Assembly (NCBI RefSeq): GCF_024609215.1
Contig: NZ_JANIPD030000001.1
Span: forward strand, 372,001 to 436,000
From: Curtanaerobium respiraculi
GTDB lineage: Bacteria; Actinomycetota; Coriobacteriia; Coriobacteriales; Eggerthellaceae
Direction: 5' to 3'
DNA length: 64,000 bases
The notes beneath the pieces are model-generated. The model made no database searches. It worked only from the letters and a program-made list of their open reading frames with translations, and was not told where the DNA came from. This document shows, piece by piece, positions 19,022 to 29,131 of this stretch (position 1 is the first letter of the stretch; each line of letters starts with the position of its first letter). The position numbers and the translations under genes were made by a program.

Positions 19022-19069
19022 TTGTAGAATTTCCCGGTTCGATTATCATCATATAAAGAATAATCTCAA
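19022..19069. promoter_or_regulatory. Divergent overlapping promoters with palindromic operator for iron-type importer
   Basis: Plus strand: TTGTAG (19022-19027), 16-base spacer, TATCAT (19044-19049). Minus strand: TTGAGA (19064-19069), 16-base spacer, GATAAT (19042-19047). The inverted repeat GATTAT-N13-ATAATC (19041-19065) overlaps both, so one bound metalloregulator (Fur- or DtxR-like) could shut both directions. A further AATAATAATC half-site follows at about 19075. Confidence 0.55.
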
Positions 19070-19100
19070 ATAAGAATAATAATCGCGGCAAGGGATGCGT

Positions 19101-20201
19101 ATGGGAGAAATTCGGGATAAGGCTGAGAAGAAAGACGACGGCCGCTCCACGGAAGCGGGCCTGAGGCAAGATTCCGATGCATTGCGGGGTCTGGAGAGCA
19201 AATCCCTCGGCATCATCATGGCGGGCCTCGCCGTCGTCGTCATCGCGCTGGTCCTTTTCGCCTTATCCGCCGGACGGTACCAAGTCCCCCTCGATATCAC
19301 CGCCCAAATCCTCCTATCGCCCATTACGGGCCAAGCGGGGGATTGGACATCCAACGAGTACAACGTCGTCGTGTTTGTCCGGCTCCCTCGCGTGATCGCC
19401 GCTGTCCTCATCGGGATCGCATTGGCTCTTTCCGGGGCATCTTATCAGGGGGTGTTCCAGAATCTGCTCGTTTCCCCAGACATCTTGGGCGTATCGTACG
19501 GAGCCTGCGTGGGTGCCGCGCTCTCCATACTGCTCTCCCTTGGCTCATGGCAAACCCAGATCTTCGCGTTCCTCGGAGGTCTGCTGACCGTGCTCATCAC
19601 CGTTTCGATACCGCGCCTTATGCATCGACGCAGCAACATTATCATGGTGCTTGCCGGCGTGATCGTCGGCGGCTTCATGTCGTCGGTGCTCGGCCTGCTC
19701 AAATACGTAGCCGACCCGGAAACCCAGTTGCCCGATATCGTCTATTGGCAGCTGGGATCGGTTGCGAAAGCAGATTACGGCACGCTCTCGTACACCGCGC
19801 CCGTCATCGTCGTGGCGGCGGCGGTCATCATTTGCATGCGCTGGAGGCTGAACATCATCTCGCTTGGCGAGCAGGAAGCGCAGACCCTGGGAATCAACCT
19901 GCGCAAGGAACGCGGGGTCATCATCGTCGCGTCCACACTCCTCACCGCCAGCGCCGTCAGCATATCCGGCACCATCGGCTGGGTGGGGTTGATCATCCCC
20001 CACATCACGCGCCGCATCGTCGGGGCGGACAACAAGCGCCTGATTCCCTGCTGCACACTGGTCGCCGCCGCCTTCATGCTGATCATCGACACCATCGCCC
20101 GCGCCACCTCCGGATTCGAAATCCCGTTAAGCATTCTTACAGGATTCGTCGGAGCCCCCATCTTCTGCTACATCCTCATCAAACAGCGGAACCAGGAGTA
20201 A
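19101..20201 (+). CDS. FecCD-family ABC transporter permease
   Basis: A 366-residue polytopic permease of the iron-siderophore/cobalamin family. Family features are RLPRVIAAVLIGIALALSGA, QNLLVSPDILGVSYGA, LGINLRKERG and GTIGWVGLIIPHITRRIVG near the coupling helix. Start is taken as ATG 19101 with AAGGG six bases upstream; an ATG six bases earlier abuts that site. A charged cytoplasmic leader of about 38 residues precedes the first span, longer than usual. Works with the ATPase three bases downstream and the divergent binding protein. Confidence 0.87.
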   Translation: MGEIRDKAEKKDDGRSTEAGLRQDSDALRGLESKSLGIIMAGLAVVVIALVLFALSAGRYQVPLDITAQILLSPITGQAGDWTSNEYNVVVFVRLPRVIAAVLIGIALALSGASYQGVFQNLLVSPDILGVSYGACVGAALSILLSLGSWQTQIFAFLGGLLTVLITVSIPRLMHRRSNIIMVLAGVIVGGFMSSVLGLLKYVADPETQLPDIVYWQLGSVAKADYGTLSYTAPVIVVAAAVIICMRWRLNIISLGEQEAQTLGINLRKERGVIIVASTLLTASAVSISGTIGWVGLIIPHITRRIVGADNKRLIPCCTLVAAAFMLIIDTIARATSGFEIPLSILTGFVGAPIFCYILIKQRNQE

Positions 20202-20204
20202 GCC

Positions 20205-21026
20205 ATGGCGCATCTTCTCGAAGTCGACCGCCTCTCGTACGAATACCACCGCGGGTTCCCCATATTCACCGACGTATCCTTCGATCTGGAACAGGGCGAG
20301 GTGCTCACATTGCTCGGGCCGAACGGCGCCGGGAAATCCACATTGCTCAACTGCATCGCGAACCTGACCACACCGACGGATGGCTCGGTGCGACTGGAAG
20401 GGAGGAACCTCACCGAATTCGAGCCGCGCACGTTCGCGCAGCATGTCGCCTACGTTCCGCAGCAAATAAGCGTGACCTACGGATACTCGGTGCGCGAATA
20501 CCTGGTCATGGGCGCAGCGCCGCATCTGGGGATGTTCAGCACCCCGACGGCGCGCGACTACGAGCAGGTGGAGAAGGCGATCGAGGCCCTAGGGCTGCAG
20601 CCCCTCGCCAACCGAACGGTCTCCAACCTGTCCGGAGGCGAGCGCCAGCGCGTTGCGATCGCGCGGGCGATTGTGCAAAACCCCGAGCTGATCCTCTTCG
20701 ATGAGCCCACCAGCGCGCTCGACTATGGCAACCAGATCCGCGTATTGCGCACCATCAAGCAGCTCGCACGCGAGGGGTACGCCATCATCATGACCACCCA
20801 TAATCCGGATCACCCCATCCTGCTCGGGGGGAAGGTGGCGATGCTCGACCGGAGGGGATCGCTGGACGTAGGGGATTCGAAGCTGACACTCAGCGGGGAA
20901 ACGCTCTCGAAGCTGTACGGAATCGACCTGCATCTCGCCTATGTGGAGGAAGTCAATCGATTCGCCTGCGTTTCCGGGAATCTGGAGGAGGATGGGGAAC
21001 CGCTCGACGGGATCATCAAACGGTAG
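20205..21026 (+). CDS. FecE-family ABC transporter ATP-binding protein
   Basis: A 273-residue ATPase with Walker A GPNGAGKST, Q-loop YVPQQISV, signature LSGGERQRVA, Walker B LILFDEPTSALD and switch His TTHNPDH. Separated from the permease by three bases, so coupled. The C-terminal 40 residues after LDVGDSKL are typical of siderophore/cobalamin importer ATPases. The gene converges on the methyltransferase gene; no clear terminator lies in the 70-base gap. Confidence 0.88.
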   Translation: MAHLLEVDRLSYEYHRGFPIFTDVSFDLEQGEVLTLLGPNGAGKSTLLNCIANLTTPTDGSVRLEGRNLTEFEPRTFAQHVAYVPQQISVTYGYSVREYLVMGAAPHLGMFSTPTARDYEQVEKAIEALGLQPLANRTVSNLSGGERQRVAIARAIVQNPELILFDEPTSALDYGNQIRVLRTIKQLAREGYAIIMTTHNPDHPILLGGKVAMLDRRGSLDVGDSKLTLSGETLSKLYGIDLHLAYVEEVNRFACVSGNLEEDGEPLDGIIKR

Positions 21027-21096
21027 GAGGGAGGAGGGCTGTCCCCAAACCCATGGGCGTGCTAACGGATTCCGGCGGAAGATCGACCCGCCCGTC

Positions 21097-21939
21097 CTAA
21101 CCGGAAGGCTGGCAGAGTTGGTAGAAGGCGACGGCGCTTGCGGCGGCAACGTTCAGGCTGTCGACGTCGTGGGCCATCGGGATGCGCACGGTGTAATCGC
21201 ATTGCGCGATCGTACGCGGGGCGAGCCCATCCCCTTCGGTGCCCAAGACGATGGCGAGCCGCGGCTCTGAGTTCAACCGCTCATCTTTGATCGGCACCGA
21301 ATCGTCGGAAAGCGCCATGGCAGCCGTTTTGAATCCGCAGGCACGCAGCCGCCGCAGCCCCGCATCGGGCCAATCATGCACCGAATCCCCGATGCGCGTC
21401 CACGGTACTTGGAACACCGTCCCCATGGAAACGCGCACCGCGCGGCGATAGAGGGGGTCGCAGCAGGTGGGCGTCACCAACACCGCATCGACGCCCAACG
21501 CGGCGGCGCTGCGGAACGCGGCGCCCACGTTCGTGTGGTCGACGATGCCCTCCAGTACCGCCACGCGGCGCGCACCATCGAGCAGTTCCTCCACCGGAGG
21601 GAGCTGCGGACGCCTCATGGCGCAGAGCACCCCGCGCGTCAGCTCGAAACCGGTCAGGCCCGCAAGCACGCCGCTCTCGCCCGTGTACACCGGAACGGGA
21701 GCGCCCCCCTCGCCCGTGCAACCCTCGACCAGCGGTCGCGCGGTTCCAAGCCATCTACGCTCCATCAAAAACGAGAGGGGCTGCATCCCCGCGTTCAGGG
21801 CCCGCCGTATCACCTTAGGCGATTCCGCGATGAAGATGCCCTGCTCGGGTTCGAGCCTGTTGCGCAGTTGGGCTTCAGTCAGCTTGGCGAACGCGGCAAC
21901 CTTCGGGTCGCTCAGCGAACAGATCTCGACTACCTCCAC
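21097..21939 (-). CDS. TrmH/SpoU-family RNA 2-prime-O-methyltransferase
   Basis: A 280-residue SPOUT methyltransferase acting on tRNA or rRNA ribose. Motif 1 is DHTNVGAAFRSAAALGV (Asn and Arg), motif 2 ALVLGTEGDGL-like (LGTEGDGL) and motif 3 IPMAHDVDSLNVAAASAV. An N-terminal substrate-binding domain precedes the knot. The GTG at 21939 has AAGGGG five bases upstream, whereas the ATG at 21954 sits in the groEL terminator with no ribosome site, so GTG is preferred. The target nucleotide is unknown. Confidence 0.85.
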   Translation of the reverse strand: MEVVEICSLSDPKVAAFAKLTEAQLRNRLEPEQGIFIAESPKVIRRALNAGMQPLSFLMERRWLGTARPLVEGCTGEGGAPVPVYTGESGVLAGLTGFELTRGVLCAMRRPQLPPVEELLDGARRVAVLEGIVDHTNVGAAFRSAAALGVDAVLVTPTCCDPLYRRAVRVSMGTVFQVPWTRIGDSVHDWPDAGLRRLRACGFKTAAMALSDDSVPIKDERLNSEPRLAIVLGTEGDGLAPRTIAQCDYTVRIPMAHDVDSLNVAAASAVAFYQLCQPSG

Positions 21940-21959
21940 AATCGCCCCTTTCATGCAGA

Positions 21960-21988
21960 AGGCTCCCGCGCGCAGCGCACGGGAGCCT
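21960..21988 (-). terminator. Hairpin after groEL
   Basis: A perfect 9-bp stem AGGCTCCCG/CGGGAGCCT with an 11-base loop, followed on the minus strand by TTCT only. Probably the groESL terminator, with a weak T run that could allow read-through into the methyltransferase gene. Confidence 0.6.
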
Positions 21989-22015
21989 CTCCGAGTTGGC
22001 TATGAGCCGCTGAGC

Positions 22016-23680
<1,665 letters not shown>

Positions 23681-23693
23681 TCAATCGCGAAAT

Positions 23694-23718
23694 CCCCGCA
23701 TCTGACTGCCATGCGGGG
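23694..23718 (-). other. groES-groEL intergenic stem-loop
   Basis: A perfect 8-bp stem CCCCGCAT/ATGCGGGG with a 9-base loop in the 87-base gap between groES and groEL. No T run follows. Likely an mRNA processing or stability element that sets the GroES to GroEL ratio. Confidence 0.5.
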
Positions 23719-23743
23719 ACGGTTCCGGCAAGATGCTGCGGAA

Positions 23744-24031
23744 CTAGCCTTTGATGGCGTAGATGTCGTCGGCGCGGAGGATGACGACCTTCTCACCCTC
23801 GACCTCGACTTCGGTTCCACCGTACTTGGCATACAGCACGTGGTCGCCGACCTTCACCGGCATCGGCAGATGCTCGCCCTTGTCGTTGACTTTGCCTTCG
23901 CCAACCGCCAGCACCTCTCCACTCGTCGGCTTCTCCTTGTTGCTGTTGGCCAAAACAAGGCCGCCCGCGGTGGTTTCCTCAGCTTCATCCTGCTTGACGA
24001 TGATGCGATCGCCGATCGGTTTAAGGTTCAT
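23744..24031 (-). CDS. groS: Co-chaperonin GroES
   Basis: A 95-residue 10-kDa chaperonin beginning [16 protein letters not shown]. The mobile loop ([18 protein letters not shown]) and [15 protein letters not shown] match the family. Start is ATG 24031; AAAGGA lies about ten bases upstream and the longer frame upstream crosses the CIRCE operator. First gene of the heat-shock operon. Confidence 0.97.
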   Translation of the reverse strand: MNLKPIGDRIIVKQDEAEETTAGGLVLANSNKEKPTSGEVLAVGEGKVNDKGEHLPMPVKVGDHVLYAKYGGTEVEVEGEKVVILRADDIYAIKG

Positions 24032-24101
24032 GCTTCGAATCCTTTCCTCGTTGTTGACGCCGCCGACGGCGGCATGGTTACCAAGCCCGGGTTGCTTCGC
24101 G

Positions 24102-24128
24102 TTAGCACTCGAGCGTGCCGAGTGCCAA
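24102..24128 (-). promoter_or_regulatory. CIRCE operator (HrcA binding site)
   Basis: TTAGCACTC-N9-GAGTGCCAA differs from the CIRCE consensus TTAGCACTC-N9-GAGTGCTAA at one position. It lies about 70 bases before groES, where HrcA represses until heat shock titrates it. Confidence 0.93.
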
Positions 24129-24140
24129 ACAACGGTTGAA

Positions 24141-24168
24141 ATCATAGCATCCACCTGGTTGCATGCAA
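24141..24168 (-). promoter_or_regulatory. groESL promoter
   Basis: On the minus strand TTGCAT (24163-24168), 16-base spacer, TATGAT (24141-24146), immediately upstream of the CIRCE element, as in other HrcA-controlled operons. Confidence 0.6.
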
Positions 24169-24214
24169 GGAATTTCAAGAAATATGAGTCCAAGTAACTC
24201 AACCGTTACTTTCG

Positions 24215-24255
24215 AAAAAACGCGGGGCACCAACCGGACGAAGGTTGATGCCCCG
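24215..24255 (-). terminator. Rho-independent terminator of the oxidoreductase operon
   Basis: A 13-bp stem with one mismatch, CGGGGCATCAACC/GGTTGGTGCCCCG on the minus strand, 7-base loop, then CG and six T. It ends the operon whose last gene stops at 24317. Confidence 0.88.
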
Positions 24256-24316
24256 ACTTGGGAGCGGGCGGAATTATGAGGAGGGAGACCGCCCGACCGC
24301 GTCTTCGCGTTGACGC

Positions 24317-25042
24317 CTATTTGTTTTCCGGAACGACGTGCGTTCCGTCTTCGATTTCCTTGCGTGCCCAGAATCCCCAATGGTAGAGTGCGTTCGATTC
24401 GGTGATCCTGCCATCGCCCCACATGACGCGCAGCATGCCGCGGTACGGCTGGAAGATCCCCGCGCCCAGGTAGATGTGGGCGATCAGGAAGATCAGCAGC
24501 AGGATGAAGAACAGATCGTGGATGAATCGCATCATGATCAGCGTGTCGTTGCTTGCGGCGAAGAAATCGGTGCCCAACCACAGGACCATGCCGGAGATGA
24601 TCATCATGATGGTGGAGACGATCAGGAACCCGTCGGCCACGCGCTGACCGGATTTCACTTCATCCTGGTCGGGCATGTGCACCTTCTTCGGAGCCAGCAT
24701 GTAGGGCACGAATTTAGCCATGAACTCGCCATCTTCGGGCGTCCATTTGGTGAAGTACTTGCCCAGAAACGCCTTGAAGCCGCGCGGAGATGCGAGTGCG
24801 CTCAGCAGGGGCACGACAAGGAGCACCACGCCGAGCACACGATGGCTGAGGCGAAACGCCTTGACCACGTCGGCGCCGACGGCGGTCGAAAGGGCGGGCA
24901 CGAAGACGAACAGGCCGGATATGGAAAGCCAGATGATGGCGATGGCGACGACGCCGTGCGTGAACCGCGTTTGAACGGAATGGCGCTGGATATCGCGCTT
25001 CTGCATCGCCGCGTATTTCTCGCGGCGCTCATCGTTGGTCAT
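24317..25042 (-). CDS. Cytochrome b subunit of molybdopterin oxidoreductase (PhsC/FdnI-like)
   Basis: A 241-residue membrane protein of the cytochrome b561/formate dehydrogenase gamma type. It has about four spans; His residues suitable as haem ligands occur in RFTHGVV, LSHRVLG, RFIHDLFF and IAHIYLGAG. It would exchange electrons between the menaquinone pool and the iron-sulfur subunit, whose stop overlaps this start. Gene order A-B-C and length match thiosulfate reductase PhsC or formate dehydrogenase gamma. A long cytoplasmic loop after span two (SPRGFKAFLGKYFTKW) is also seen in those families. Confidence 0.82.
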   Translation of the reverse strand: MTNDERREKYAAMQKRDIQRHSVQTRFTHGVVAIAIIWLSISGLFVFVPALSTAVGADVVKAFRLSHRVLGVVLLVVPLLSALASPRGFKAFLGKYFTKWTPEDGEFMAKFVPYMLAPKKVHMPDQDEVKSGQRVADGFLIVSTIMMIISGMVLWLGTDFFAASNDTLIMMRFIHDLFFILLLIFLIAHIYLGAGIFQPYRGMLRVMWGDGRITESNALYHWGFWARKEIEDGTHVVPENK

Positions 25043-25851
25043 TATCGCTCACCTGCTTCTTTATCGATGTGCTTGATGATCTCGCCCGTCTCGACGTCCA
25101 CGACATCGTGGGCCTCTTCGTCGTAGCGCATTTCGTCGCGGTGGTACCCTGCACCGCTGATGAAGCTGATGCCCAAGCCGGCGACCAACGCGGCGGCACC
25201 CACGCCGGCGATCGGCTTCATGGCGTCGAGTGCACCGACCATGCCGCTCGGTTTCGCATCGGCAGGCAGCTCGCCTTCGGCGATGTCGTAGCCGAGCACC
25301 GTGATCATGCTCATGCCTCCCATCTCGTCTTCGCCGTAGATGCAGGCCTTGTCCATGCCCCGCGCCTTCAGCTCCTCGACGCGCTTATGGGCCTCGTCGA
25401 TGATCTCGTCGCGCTTGCCTATCTTGCGGGCACCCGTGAGGCACGTGGCAACGCAGCTGCAGGTGGGTTCGCCGTTGTCGTCGTCGACGGCGCAGAACCG
25501 GCATTTATCCACCGTGTCATCGGCGATATTCACCTGGCGCACATCGAAGGGGCAGACCGAGATGCAGTACTTGCATCCGATGCAGCGATCGAGGTCGACC
25601 GATATGATGCCGCGGTCATCGATATGGGACGCACCCGTGGGGCATACGGCCACGCACGGGGAGTCCTTGCACTGCATGCACTGGATCGGCACGATCTGCG
25701 TATGCAAGTCGGGGGCGACGCCCAGCTCGACTTCCGCAAAGCGGATGAACTGAACGTCCGGTCCCAGATCATTCTGCTTCTGGCAGGATGTCACGCACGA
25801 ATAGCAGCCAACGCATTTCGTGGTGTCCATCAACATTCCGTAGTCGTTCAT
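25042..25851 (-). CDS. Four-cluster ferredoxin subunit with C-terminal membrane helix
   Basis: A 269-residue electron-transfer subunit of the DmsB/PhsB/FdnH group. Four Cys motifs are visible: CVGCYSCVTSC, CMQCKDSPCVAVCP, CIGCKYCISVCP and CRFCAVDDDNGEPTCSCVATC, together enough for four [4Fe-4S] clusters. After residue about 215 a hydrophobic stretch (PIAGVGAAALVAGLGISFI) suggests one membrane helix, as in formate dehydrogenase beta subunits, followed by an acidic tail. It bridges the catalytic and cytochrome subunits. Confidence 0.88.
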   Translation of the reverse strand: MNDYGMLMDTTKCVGCYSCVTSCQKQNDLGPDVQFIRFAEVELGVAPDLHTQIVPIQCMQCKDSPCVAVCPTGASHIDDRGIISVDLDRCIGCKYCISVCPFDVRQVNIADDTVDKCRFCAVDDDNGEPTCSCVATCLTGARKIGKRDEIIDEAHKRVEELKARGMDKACIYGEDEMGGMSMITVLGYDIAEGELPADAKPSGMVGALDAMKPIAGVGAAALVAGLGISFISGAGYHRDEMRYDEEAHDVVDVETGEIIKHIDKEAGER

Positions 25852-28047
25852 TTAGGCACCCACCTTCTTGACCTTCACCGCTATCTCGTTGCGCATGGAG
25901 CCGCCGTATCCGGGTTCCAGCTGGAAATCCAGGAAGTCGGGCGGGTTGAGGCCCACATCGTTGCCGATGTGCTGCTCCTCAACATGGCGGCCGTAGCAGT
26001 CGGGCAGGTAGATGACGCCTTCGACGATGCGATCGGTCACGTGCGCATGGGTCTTGCCCGTGTATTTTTCATTCGAGATCTCGATCGTGTCGCCGTCGGA
26101 GATCTTGCGCTTCTCGGCATCGGCGGTATTGATCCACGCCGCCGTGAGGTCGTAGCGCTTGGTGATGTTCATCAAACCCTTGACGTTCGAGGTCATGGTG
26201 TGGCTGTGGATGGGTTGTTTCGCGGCGATAAGGCGGAACTCGTCCTCGCCGGGCGTGACCGCGGGCGGGATCCAGCTGGGGGTGCGCTGATAGCCGGCTG
26301 CCGCTATCTCCTCGCTGACGAACTGCATCTTCCCGGAAGCGGTCTTCCACTTCGGCTTGGTGCCGGAGACGAACGCGGCGTCTTTGAATTTCATCGTGCC
26401 CTTGGAGCACAGCTCATCGTAGTCGATACCCGCCGAGTCGAGCATCGCGCGGGAGACCTCCTCGACCGTGAAGTCGAAGTACTGGCCGATGCCGCATGCC
26501 TTCGCCAGGCCGACGAAGATCTCATCGACCGGCTTGGTGTTCGGGTACGTCTTATCGAGCACCTGGCAGCGTATGAACACCGTCGGGGTCTTGCCGCCGT
26601 CGAACTGCGGGATCTCGGCGCGCTCCAGGAAGCTGGTGTCGGGGAGCACATACTTGCACGCCTTGGCGGTCTCGCTCATCTGGATGTCGATGCAAACGGA
26701 AAGCTCGCAGGCCTTCACGCATTCGGCCAGGTACGCGGGGTTGGAATAGCCGCCGACCATGTTCGAGTTGTAGAAGAACATGCCGCGGACCTCGCCGTCC
26801 ATGGCGGCCTTCGCCGCGGCAAGGGCGGTGCCCGCCTTCGTCATGGCGAGGGGGAACTCCTTCGAGCCCACCTGCTTCGCCGTCGGCTTCGGAGGCGTGG
26901 GGAACTTGGCCTCGTCGAGCTTGTACTTGACCGCGCCCGGCGTCAGCGTGACGCCGCCGTCGGCGTTCCATGCGCCCATCAGCCCGTTGAACAGCACGAC
27001 CGCGCGCGCCAGCTCGCCGGAGTTCACGTAGCTGTTGCCGGAGGGGCCGCGCCAGCCTGGCTCGATGCCGCACGCGGGGGCCGCCTCGGCCATCTGCGTG
27101 GCAAGCCGCTTGATGGTGTCGGAGGGGACGCCGGTGATGTCCGCAGCCCACTCGGGAGTGTACTGCTTGATCGCCTCCGCATACTCTTCGAATCCGTACG
27201 CGTGCTCCGCGATGAAATCGGCATCGTAGAGGTTGTTCTCGATGACGTGGTTCGAGAGGGCGAGCACGAACGCCAAGTCGGTGCCGGGCTTGATGGGCAC
27301 CCATTCGTCAGCCAATTGCTGGGAATTGGTGAAACGCGGGTCGACGCAGACTATGCGGGCGCCTCGCTCATGGGCCTTCACCATGTTGGCGAGGGCCGCC
27401 GGGCGGACGCCGTCGGCGTAGCTGCGGCCGATGAACATGACCATGTTGGTCTTCCCGAAGTCGACCGACCAGCTCTTCGTGCCGACGACGAGCGTGTAGG
27501 CCGACTCTCGCGAGATATTGCATGCCGCGGCATGCGTGTACACGTTTTTGCTCCCAAGAGCCTCCATGAACCGGCGGGTGTACCAGTCGCCCGAGGGACG
27601 GGGGTCCTGCACCATGGCAAGGGCGCCGGGGCCGCTCTCGGCGAGGATCTTCTTCACGGATTCGCCGATTTCCTCATACGCCTGATCCCAGCTTATCGCT
27701 TCGAACGTTCCGTCATCCTTGCGCTTCAGGGGGTCCTGCAGGCGGTCGGGCGACGTCGCCCATTCCGCCAGGGCGTATCCGCGCGCGCACAGCTTGCCTT
27801 TGGCCTTGGCGTGGTCCGCGTCGCCCACCATCCTCTTCAGCTTCCCATTTTCCACATACGCCGTAAATCCGCACTTGTTAGAGCATCCGTTGCATGCCGA
27901 GTGCACCGCGCGTGTTTGCCCGGCCTCGCCGTCACCGGATTCCTGCGCCCAGGCTTCGGACTCCACAGAGCCAGCGGCAAGCACGCCTCCCAGCATGCCG
28001 GCCGTTCCCGCCAGGAAGCCGCGCCTGGTAACAGTGTGGTCTGTCAT
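25852..28047 (-). CDS. Tat-exported molybdopterin oxidoreductase, PhsA/PsrA-like catalytic subunit
   Basis: A 731-residue member of the DMSO-reductase family. The twin-arginine leader TRRGFLAGTAG marks folded export. A [4Fe-4S] site is formed by Cys52, 55, 59 and 87. Cys176 in HAAACNISRESAY stands where the family has its Mo/W ligand, favouring thiosulfate/polysulfide reductase or formate-dehydrogenase-like chemistry over Ser-ligated DMSO reductase. The C-terminal molybdopterin-binding domain includes GRHVEEQHIGNDVG. SD GGAGGGG precedes the ATG. The substrate is not decided by sequence; Eggerthellaceae carry many such paralogues with diverse acceptors. Confidence 0.85.
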   Translation of the reverse strand: MTDHTVTRRGFLAGTAGMLGGVLAAGSVESEAWAQESGDGEAGQTRAVHSACNGCSNKCGFTAYVENGKLKRMVGDADHAKAKGKLCARGYALAEWATSPDRLQDPLKRKDDGTFEAISWDQAYEEIGESVKKILAESGPGALAMVQDPRPSGDWYTRRFMEALGSKNVYTHAAACNISRESAYTLVVGTKSWSVDFGKTNMVMFIGRSYADGVRPAALANMVKAHERGARIVCVDPRFTNSQQLADEWVPIKPGTDLAFVLALSNHVIENNLYDADFIAEHAYGFEEYAEAIKQYTPEWAADITGVPSDTIKRLATQMAEAAPACGIEPGWRGPSGNSYVNSGELARAVVLFNGLMGAWNADGGVTLTPGAVKYKLDEAKFPTPPKPTAKQVGSKEFPLAMTKAGTALAAAKAAMDGEVRGMFFYNSNMVGGYSNPAYLAECVKACELSVCIDIQMSETAKACKYVLPDTSFLERAEIPQFDGGKTPTVFIRCQVLDKTYPNTKPVDEIFVGLAKACGIGQYFDFTVEEVSRAMLDSAGIDYDELCSKGTMKFKDAAFVSGTKPKWKTASGKMQFVSEEIAAAGYQRTPSWIPPAVTPGEDEFRLIAAKQPIHSHTMTSNVKGLMNITKRYDLTAAWINTADAEKRKISDGDTIEISNEKYTGKTHAHVTDRIVEGVIYLPDCYGRHVEEQHIGNDVGLNPPDFLDFQLEPGYGGSMRNEIAVKVKKVGA

Positions 28048-28188
28048 GGTCGCCCCTCCTTCTCGCCCTTCTCCAAAGGCAATCTCATCCCAATACCGAC
28101 CGAGTCGGCCAGTGGGATCGAGGATACTTAAAGATGGTGGGGATGTTGTTAAATAATGTGGATACTATGATGGTTATAGCGTTATTTA

Positions 28189-28233
28189 TCGAATTTAGTC
28201 ATTAACTAGTGAGTTCGATTCAGTATTAACTGA
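28189..28233. promoter_or_regulatory. AT-rich control region with imperfect direct repeats
   Basis: The 274-base gap 28048-28321 is far more AT-rich than its surroundings. TCGAATTTAGTCATTAACTA (28189-28208) and TTCGATTCAGTATTAACTGA (28214-28233) are related repeats about 25 bases apart, spaced suitably for two dimers on one DNA face. The neighbouring NarL-type regulator is the obvious candidate to bind. No confident promoter hexamer pair was assigned. Confidence 0.35.
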
Positions 28234-28321
28234 CGATTGATTTCTCAATTCCTCCATTTTCCATATTATTCGCATTTCGCTATAATCCGAGGTTAAGTAG
28301 TCTGTTTTTGAAGTAGGCGAG

Positions 28322-29113
28322 CTACTTCTGGCCGGGTTTCACCAAGCCGCGCTCGTAGGCGATCACCACCAGCTGCGCGCGATCGTGCGCGTCCAGCTTT
28401 CCCATGATGCGAGCGACGTGGGTCTTGACCGTCGCGGGGGAGATCACCAGCTCCTCGGCTATGGCATCGTTGCCCATGCCCCGCGCCACAAGGCGCAGTA
28501 TCTCCCTCTCGCGGTCGGTGAGCTCGGGGAAGGCGTCGCCGACGGTCGTTTGCCGATCGCGCGCTTCGACGAACGTCTCGATGAGCCGCTTGGTGATGGA
28601 AGGTTCGATCAGGGCATCCCCCGCGGCAACCGCTCGGATGGCATGTTCGATGTCATCGGGCTCGGCGTCCTTCAGCATGAAGCCGGAGGCGCCTGCCTGC
28701 AGTGCATCGTAGACGTACTCGTCGATATCGAAGGTAGTGAGGACGAGGACGCGCACATCGGCGAGCTGCGGGTCGGCGCATATCCGCTTCGTGGCGGATA
28801 TACCGTCCTCGAGGGGCATGCGGATGTCCATCAGCACCACGTCGGGATGAAGCTTGACGGCAAGGTCGTACGCCTCGATGCCGTTCGAGCCTTCTCCGGC
28901 GACCTTGATTCCCTCGTAGGAGGAGAGGATCAGCTTGAAGCCATTGCGCACCAGATCCTGGTCGTCGACGATCAGGACGCGCACGTTCTCGCCGGCGTGC
29001 TGGGCGGCATCGGCGGCCAGCACCGCCTCTTCGCTGCGTTTGCGCAGGCGAGCCTGCACCTCCGCGTAATCCTTGCTGTACAACGAGCTTCCGCCGATCA
29101 GTTCCTCTGCCAT
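28322..29113 (-). CDS. NarL/LuxR-family response regulator
   Basis: A 263-residue transcription regulator. The receiver domain begins VRVLIVDDQDLVRNGF, with phospho-acceptor Asp in VVLMDIRMP and Lys in FMLKDAEP. The output domain has the LuxR helix-turn-helix LTDREREILRLVARGMGNDAIAEEL. About 42 residues precede the receiver, which is unusual for this family, and contain no known motif. It follows the kinase gene by 18 bases and sits upstream (in transcription order) of the oxidoreductase operon, which it probably controls. Confidence 0.9.
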   Translation of the reverse strand: MAEELIGGSSLYSKDYAEVQARLRKRSEEAVLAADAAQHAGENVRVLIVDDQDLVRNGFKLILSSYEGIKVAGEGSNGIEAYDLAVKLHPDVVLMDIRMPLEDGISATKRICADPQLADVRVLVLTTFDIDEYVYDALQAGASGFMLKDAEPDDIEHAIRAVAAGDALIEPSITKRLIETFVEARDRQTTVGDAFPELTDREREILRLVARGMGNDAIAEELVISPATVKTHVARIMGKLDAHDRAQLVVIAYERGLVKPGQK

Positions 29114-29131
29114 ACCGCTTTCGCTCTCCTT

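Noticed and set aside
25069-28131. 1020-codon plus-strand frame opposite the molybdopterin oxidoreductase genes
   Set aside because: The minus strand encodes three recognisable subunits with full motifs; the antisense frame is a GC-bias shadow.
28281-28286. TATAAT on the plus strand just before the response regulator 3-prime end
   Set aside because: No suitable -35 and no plus-strand gene downstream; the AT-rich spacer makes such matches likely by chance.
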